Translations under genes and position numbers: made by a program
Assembly: GCA_019322475.1 (NCBI GenBank)
Contig: JAHWIN010000036.1
Span: 1 to 10,695, forward strand
Direction: 5' to 3'
Length of the DNA stretch: 10,695 nucleotides
DNA from: Candidatus Woesearchaeota archaeon
Lineage (GTDB): Archaea > Nanobdellota > Nanobdellia > Woesearchaeales > JACPBV01
The notes under the pieces: generated by a model
Database searches by the model: none
Seen by the model: the letters and a program-made list of their open reading frames with translations, nothing else
What the model was told of the DNA's origin: nothing
Shown: piece by piece, positions 7,301 to 10,695 of the stretch
Numbering within the stretch: the stretch's first letter is position 1
How the letters are laid out: each line of letters opens with the position of its first letter

Positions 7301-8942
7301 CTACATAATAGTATACAACTTCGTGTTTGAATGGCTGGCGATAGCTATCGACTCCTCTATCCTGATGGTCGTGCTTATAATGACCATTGTCGTCTTTATC
7401 AGGAGGGAATACCATCTTTTGATCTGCCACAGGATAAAAAAGATGCTCAGGGTAAAGGTAAGCGAAGGCGTGGAAAAGATAGCAGATGTCGTAGACTCGT
7501 TCAACATAAAATTCTTCCAGCTGCTCCCCTATAGGAAATTCATATACCTGGCCATAATAGGGCTGCTGATACTGCACCTGGCTACAGAAGCCGGAATATT
7601 CATAATCCCCTATGTGACAGGGGCGACAAGCTCAACATATTTCTCCAAGCTGGGCGAGGGCCACACCCCCGTATTGAACCTGATAGGCCCTCTCCAGCGC
7701 TCATTCCACAAGGAGACTGCAGAAAGCCTCCTGTCTATCCAGACAAGAAAAACCGCCCTGTTGAACAGGATACTTCTTGTCTACCTGGCAAACATCTTCG
7801 CAGTGCTGTTCCTGCTGATAAACCCACTCATAATCTGGCTGCACATGTACAGGGAGAGGGAAAAGCCGGCCCATTCAGTAAGGCCCATAAGGTCAAAGGC
7901 ATACAGCCTCTTCCAGCTGCTTTTCGTCATGAGCATGCTCTCGCTGCTGGTGATCCCCATATTTAAGATCGGCTTTGCGTCTGACAAGGTATTCGGAGAA
8001 ACAGGTGTGGACGGTTCTGTCTCGACGATAAGGGGGCTTGACATCAGGACCCAGCTGGTAAGGAACGACCAGTTGGCGCTGGCGCCCTGGACCCTTCTGG
8101 CAGGGGCATTGCTTGGAGCTGTCTACCTTGTCCTGAAGAGAAGATACAACAGGCAGGCAACAGGGGTGATAAACAGCATAAACATCATGATGATACTTGG
8201 ATATATAAGCATATTCTATATTGACATATACAGGTTCTTTACAGGAACCCTCAGGCACCTCTGGCATACGAACATCTTCTTCTTTGTGCATTTCGCAGTG
8301 TTCTTTGCGATGAGCTACCTGTTCTATACTATAGGGATATTATTGTTGGGCCTTGAATTGTTCGCCAGGGGAGAGATATACATGCCGGTATTCATGATAA
8401 AGATGATAAGGTCCATGTATGGCTTCACAGAGAAGGCATATCACCACCTCCTTCCCGACCACAACCTCCCCCACCTCATCTTCTACGAGCACCACATAGA
8501 GGCAGAGCACGGAAAAAAAGAGGACCACCTCTATGAGCATGTCATAAAGATGATAGAAGGGGTCTGCAGGGATAAAAAGATGCTGAAAAGGTTCGTAGAA
8601 AAGGACGTAAAAGAAGGAAAAGGCTGCCTTAACTTCATCGAAAGGCGCCTGTTGGAGCATAACTGGCCTGAAAAGATGGCGAGGGAGGCTGTAAGGAAAG
8701 TAGAGAAGAGCCTTTCAGCAAAAGAGCAGTTGGATGAGATAAGATTCCTGTATAAGAGGGCAAAGGCGCTTCACAGGCTGGCTGAAGCAGTGCAAAAATA
8801 TTATGATCTGGGATGCCCTGTAAAGAAGATGATCCTGAAGATAAGGAAAAACAGGTGGAAAAAAGATGATGTCAGGGAGATGCTTCCCTGGCTAAGGCTA
8901 AAGAAGAAGGACAGAAGAAGGTTCAAAAAAGCATACCCTTAA
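4326..8942 (+). CDS. Giant surface/polytopic membrane protein: glyco-rich ectodomain fused to a 12-helix membrane domain
   Basis: This 1538-residue protein belongs to a family I do not recognise. Residues 1-27 are a signal peptide (K5, K6, K9, then IIMILAVLALSALVYSA). Residues 28-357 form several beta domains with 29 N-glycosylation sequons. Residues 363-376 are a MopE-like CNGIDDDGDTLIDE motif, followed by a Cys-rich segment (389-412) and a Gly/Ser/Pro linker (418-482). Residues about 498-580 and 617-703 are two copies of another ectodomain (shared IPK, FR, DP.I). A membrane helix at 735-753 leads to a basic cytoplasmic stretch and a helical motif (781-808). Twelve further helices lie at about 824-1345. 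Basic loops (951-979, 1026-1045, 1173-1191, 1271-1276) are all placed inside by this count, so the C-terminus is cytoplasmic. The tail (1346-1538) is His-rich, then strongly basic and helical. No catalytic motif is evident. The membrane domain is paralogous to the convergent gene at 9008-10477. Sensing, transport or envelope assembly are all possible. Confidence 0.88.
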   Translation: MSGYKKTGKAIIMILAVLALSALVYSAACTDSGLTFTAQSNNIPYGQTRFVRLSCSECSGEAPGDSFGIHDNATILIDTNYITNTTSTFNSLKNLWVTNINWYFNTTALGSTTINVTIFNETGGNCSLSVDINITNSQNPNVTLSIEGLNGLVLFTGRNYTFNITLNNTGNGSAHDIIGALSDPEIDGISNPNILSFNTSIISVSSIANGSSTKLTYLLTPINSSSRSNITISTSIISMKRADGTAVTINSSTATNDAVNFTIWRSPTISTLPNISILINNNDSSLDLSGYIRAENASALNLNCTSADNLTISINSSTRIVLIVPDTNWTGARNLTFNATDSYNTTVNSTTIVFVYNSSSESCNGIDDDGDTLIDENSDNSGSMVDTSCCPSGTSCSSSGSRSCTNGSWSSCTGYSVSSPGGGGGSGGSSRSAIKTVSEDGSGDDSSVVEPVRPKPPVMQEAPKSSGGSGRETKSEPKKEPSRYEQLIEKIGDNRIKHTRTVQAHEGETRIIESFRNIDTFDADDVRITLDIPKSIIGHADRIREVTPFRVIEADPKIEFDLGSIGSKQERVIVYILEKKLTPEEIENIILKIGLKEISKEERESLFNKTQEVVNITTTARVDEKKNETEFTLDIDFIDDSILHDADIYMEIPKCMIEIIDEMTIDSDFRFDIVSRDPLIVWHFTKLEKGDQLKYIIKSIADEDCLNQVKTYAIARQIVLLEAEFGSPQKARDRLIIPALSLALLVVALFVLADYLDKKKRKIKRWNRAIGHIKGSFKGGSVVKKVTGELASAGFSKKEIEDAIKYRKKKRFIQFIHRHIFGGEVLFLSVLILFNVLDFFAFLPGDMDLLKKIISWTLLSYLLYKISLMKVLFGNDRFRRFLDISLLLLFFSLIFKLVIEFATSSFNEAHYYGGLLFMLARYSVEATSISLYIGFIGLISVSLFITFFVPVKKPSFHHVITSILGKHRISKRHAIVKKTAKFLSVYMVLLLFYIIVYNFVFEWLAIAIDSSILMVVLIMTIVVFIRREYHLLICHRIKKMLRVKVSEGVEKIADVVDSFNIKFFQLLPYRKFIYLAIIGLLILHLATEAGIFIIPYVTGATSSTYFSKLGEGHTPVLNLIGPLQRSFHKETAESLLSIQTRKTALLNRILLVYLANIFAVLFLLINPLIIWLHMYREREKPAHSVRPIRSKAYSLFQLLFVMSMLSLLVIPIFKIGFASDKVFGETGVDGSVSTIRGLDIRTQLVRNDQLALAPWTLLAGALLGAVYLVLKRRYNRQATGVINSINIMMILGYISIFYIDIYRFFTGTLRHLWHTNIFFFVHFAVFFAMSYLFYTIGILLLGLELFARGEIYMPVFMIKMIRSMYGFTEKAYHHLLPDHNLPHLIFYEHHIEAEHGKKEDHLYEHVIKMIEGVCRDKKMLKRFVEKDVKEGKGCLNFIERRLLEHNWPEKMAREAVRKVEKSLSAKEQLDEIRFLYKRAKALHRLAEAVQKYYDLGCPVKKMILKIRKNRWKKDDVREMLPWLRLKKKDRRRFKKAYP
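5412..5453 (+). other. MopE-like metal-binding motif (CNGIDDDGDTLIDE)
   Basis: Residues 363-376 of the giant protein match the short Asp-rich motif (C.G.DDDCDG..DE type) named after MopE and found as a putative metal-binding motif in many secreted proteins. Here the usual second Cys is replaced by Gly (DDDGD). The loop of acidic residues at alternating positions suits calcium binding. A Cys-rich stretch (CC...C...C...C) with a CTNGSWSSC pattern follows directly. Confidence 0.6.
5817..6434 (+). repeat. Two tandem copies of an extracellular beta domain
   Basis: Residues about 498-580 (5817-6065) and 617-703 (6174-6434) of the giant protein align end to end. The shared landmarks are IPK (532-534 and 652-654), FR (549-550 and 669-670), DP.I (555-558 and 677-680), and a G followed by a charged strand ending in an acidic segment. 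The offset is constant at 120-122 residues. The duplication is visible in protein but not in DNA, so it is old. Confidence 0.65.
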
Positions 8943-9007
8943 AGGGTTCAGCAGAAGGCTCATAGGATATATCATCTATTGGATTATAGGCCCTATTTCT
9001 CTAAGAT

Positions 9008-10477
9008 TCACCCTCGATGCCCAAACTCCCTATGTGTCTCGACTATAAAAAGGATAAATCCTGCTATATAGAATAATACCGTTACAGCAAGGAATATGAT
9101 AAAATAAAATCCGATAAGATAGTTTCCAAGGGTAAAAAGAAGGGTCTTTATGGTGCTCACATAATAATTGGCGCTGCTCTTGAAAAAATAGAAGACATAC
9201 AGCATGAAAAACAAAGATGATGATATGGCTGCAAGGGCTGTCAGCCTCTTCTTTACGGCATTGTTGCAGCTGATAGCATAGATCAAAAAGCCCAGAAAGA
9301 TTGTTCCTAGGGTTATAAGGATGACAGGCAGCCCTGTCTTCAGCGTTGAGGTTGTTATGTCGACCCCTACCAGGCTTCCCAGGCTCATCTCCTTTATCCT
9401 AAAGACAGGAGCTATAATAAAAGCCAGCGCAGAGGCAAAAAATATGCTTAATGGTATCTTTCCCATGGAAAAGCTCTTCCCAGAATATGAATTGTGCCAG
9501 ATATAAGCAGGAAGCACCAGCAGGAACAAAAGCCCTAAAATATTAAGGAGGTATATCCAGGCCGCACCAAAACTATGGAAGATCGTGGCTGAAGAGGCAA
9601 GATCCTTCATCAATAGGGTATAAAGGGGGATGTGCCCCTCCCCCAGCCCGCCAAAATACAATATCTCCTTAAGCCCAAAGATATAAGGGATGACAAAAAC
9701 AGCGATGTCTGTAAGGAGGTGCAGCACTAAAAGCCCTGAGATGCCAAGCGCTATCTTCTTCCTCGAATGGAAAAGCCCGATAAATTTCTCATAAAACCCC
9801 TCCCCGACATCCCCTACCTTATAGACAAAAGATTTCACGTCCATCCTCCTGAAATGGCTTCTGAACAGTGTAAGCATATAAAAGATGAAGGCAAAGACTA
9901 TCAAAGATGCGTCAACAGCTATCACAAACCATTCCATGGCTAAGTTAAAGAATATGATAAAAAAAGAGGCCAGGACGAAGAAGGTTGCTATAAGCCTCTC
10001 TGTCTTTTTCTTTAGGGTTGGTGCAACCCCTCCCTCATGGATGACGCTCATAAGGCTTGGATGCTTGACATCTACAAAAAAAGCTGCAAACACAGAGATA
10101 AGTATCAGCAATATGCCTCCTGCAGCAAAAGACCTCAGCTCGATAGCGATATTATTGGCAACAACAAAAGTGTACAAAGGCGCAAGAAAATCAGCCTCTG
10201 CGCTATATGCAGCCATGTATCCTGTAAGGTCGTTCAGCATAAAAAGGAAATAGGCTGATATTATGGAGATGTCCAAGAGCTTTTTTCTGGAGCCGAAAAA
10301 AAGCCTGCTAAGGCTGATATTATAAAGAAGATACCCAAGTACCACCCATGACAGTATCTTCTTTGTAAAGTCAACATCACCGGGCAAAACCCCAAAAAAG
10401 TCAAGAAAGCTCAGGATGATTATGAAAATCAGGATAAAAAGCTCAGTAAGCTTCATCTTTCTTTCTTTATTCGCCAT
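9008..10477 (-). CDS. Stand-alone 12-helix membrane protein, paralog of the membrane domain of the giant protein
   Basis: This is a 489-residue polytopic protein with about twelve hydrophobic segments (roughly 11-29, 37-56, 68-90, 115-135, 160-180, 182-204, 241-268, 302-327, 341-358, 381-400, 412-432, 447-479; the fourth boundary is uncertain). The N-terminus is basic (MANKERKMK). No signal peptide, ectodomain or long tail is present. It aligns with residues about 824-1345 of the convergent protein. Residues 25-62 match 837-874 at 24 of 38 positions by my count (LDFF..LPGD.D..KKI.SW..L.YLLY.ISL....FG). Further matches are V.VK.PS, EW..IA.D.S, LHL.T....F.IPY..G, LGEGH.P, P.F.I and G.DI.T. The start at ATG 10477 has only a weak GGATC upstream; ATG 10456 is an alternative. 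Its stop lies 65 bases from the stop of the giant gene. Function is unknown; no transporter signature I know is visible. Confidence 0.85.
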   Translation of the reverse strand: MANKERKMKLTELFILIFIIILSFLDFFGVLPGDVDFTKKILSWVVLGYLLYNISLSRLFFGSRKKLLDISIISAYFLFMLNDLTGYMAAYSAEADFLAPLYTFVVANNIAIELRSFAAGGILLILISVFAAFFVDVKHPSLMSVIHEGGVAPTLKKKTERLIATFFVLASFFIIFFNLAMEWFVIAVDASLIVFAFIFYMLTLFRSHFRRMDVKSFVYKVGDVGEGFYEKFIGLFHSRKKIALGISGLLVLHLLTDIAVFVIPYIFGLKEILYFGGLGEGHIPLYTLLMKDLASSATIFHSFGAAWIYLLNILGLLFLLVLPAYIWHNSYSGKSFSMGKIPLSIFFASALAFIIAPVFRIKEMSLGSLVGVDITTSTLKTGLPVILITLGTIFLGFLIYAISCNNAVKKRLTALAAISSSLFFMLYVFYFFKSSANYYVSTIKTLLFTLGNYLIGFYFIIFLAVTVLFYIAGFILFIVETHREFGHRG

Positions 10478-10547
10478 TTTGGTATGATCCTGTTATCATG
10501 CAGGGCTTTATGCAGTCCTGTCTCCTCAGCATTATCCTCATTTACTT

Positions 10548-10558
10548 CTATTTATTTC
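10548..10558 (-). promoter_or_regulatory. Possible TATA box for the reverse-strand membrane gene
   Basis: Read on the reverse strand this is GAAATAAATAG. A start about 25 bases downstream would leave a leader of roughly 45-50 bases before ATG 10477. The match is loose and no other element supports it. Confidence 0.25.
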
Positions 10559-10596
10559 TTTCTGTAGATCGGCGATATTGAAAAGTTAACCGTCTG

Positions 10597-10685
10597 TGCC
10601 ATGAATGCCATTAATGCCTTAGAAAAACTTGTTTTTCTGATGGTTTAGAAAACCTTGTTTTCTAAAACCGTAGGCATTCATGGCA
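10597..10685. repeat. Nested inverted-repeat element with two internal related hairpins
   Basis: The outer arms TGCCATGAATGCC (10597-10609) and GGCATTCATGGCA (10673-10685) are perfect 13-base reverse complements. A second copy of AATGCC (10613-10618) next to the left arm gives an alternative pairing. Inside lie two hairpins: AGAAAAAC-TT-GTTTTTCT (10621-10638) and TTTAGAAAAC-CTT-GTTTTCTAAA (10644-10666, extended by GG/CC with one bulge). The two hairpins resemble each other as direct repeats (TTAGAAAA.CTTGTTTT). The 89-base size and architecture fit a miniature inverted-repeat element or a structured regulatory RNA or terminator. It lies upstream of the reverse-strand gene; what lies to the right is not visible. 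Confidence 0.7.
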
Positions 10686-10695
10686 TGGCCAGGAC

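Noticed and set aside
8986..8996. ATAGG-C-CCTAT symmetry between the two convergent stop codons, as a terminator hairpin
   Set aside because: The stem is only five pairs with no workable loop and no strong T-run on either side; not better than chance. The 65-base gap shows nothing else.
10478..10596. Short forward frame from the ATG near 10484 as a small gene
   Set aside because: It runs only about 26 codons, has no ribosome binding site or recognisable pattern, and lies in the upstream region of the reverse gene.
10597..10685. Edge repeats as the start of a CRISPR array
   Set aside because: The repeats are inverted and nested, and the two related hairpins are separated by only a few bases, with no regular spacers or cas genes in view.
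1..10695. tRNA, rRNA or insertion sequence with a transposase
   Set aside because: No tRNA-like cloverleaf, rRNA segment or transposase motif was seen by eye on either strand.

Overview
The window looks like part of an archaeal chromosome, most plausibly from an uncultivated DPANN-type lineage (Woesearchaeota/Pacearchaeota-like). The support is heavy ATA (Ile) and AGG/AGA (Arg) codon use, a TTTAAATA TATA box with a near-leaderless start, weak or absent Shine-Dalgarno sites, secreted proteins packed with N-glycosylation sequons, and a MopE-type CNGIDDDGD motif on a long surface protein. The lineage is an inference; no rRNA or other phylogenetic marker is present.

Positions 1-4065 hold a tightly packed forward operon of four cell-surface proteins: the 3' end of a membrane-anchored beta-domain protein (3-431); a secreted protein with two GWN modules (406-1644); a heavily sequon-bearing secreted protein with an FN3-like domain (1641-3524); and a small membrane-anchored beta-domain protein (3532-4065). 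Neighbours overlap or lie within 7 bases. The second and third genes share a homologous 'DD.PDPG.QV' domain. Two anchored and two apparently unanchored proteins suggest a surface complex, but its function cannot be read from the sequence.

Positions 4066-8942 hold a second forward unit. A promoter region carries an inverted repeat that spans the TATA box and the start codon. It drives a 53-residue ribbon-helix-helix protein (4178-4339), whose end overlaps a 1538-residue membrane protein (4326-8942). That protein has a signal peptide, a glyco-rich ectodomain, a MopE-like and Cys-rich segment, a Gly/Ser/Pro linker, two tandem copies of a second ectodomain, one transmembrane helix, a 12-helix membrane domain and a basic cytoplasmic tail.

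Positions 9008-10477 hold, on the reverse strand and convergent with the giant gene, a 489-residue protein that is a stand-alone paralog of that 12-helix domain. I do not recognise the family. The pair, one fused to a large surface receptor-like part and the other naked, is the best candidate here for an undescribed system. The right edge (10597-10685) carries a compact nested inverted-repeat element with two internal related hairpins.
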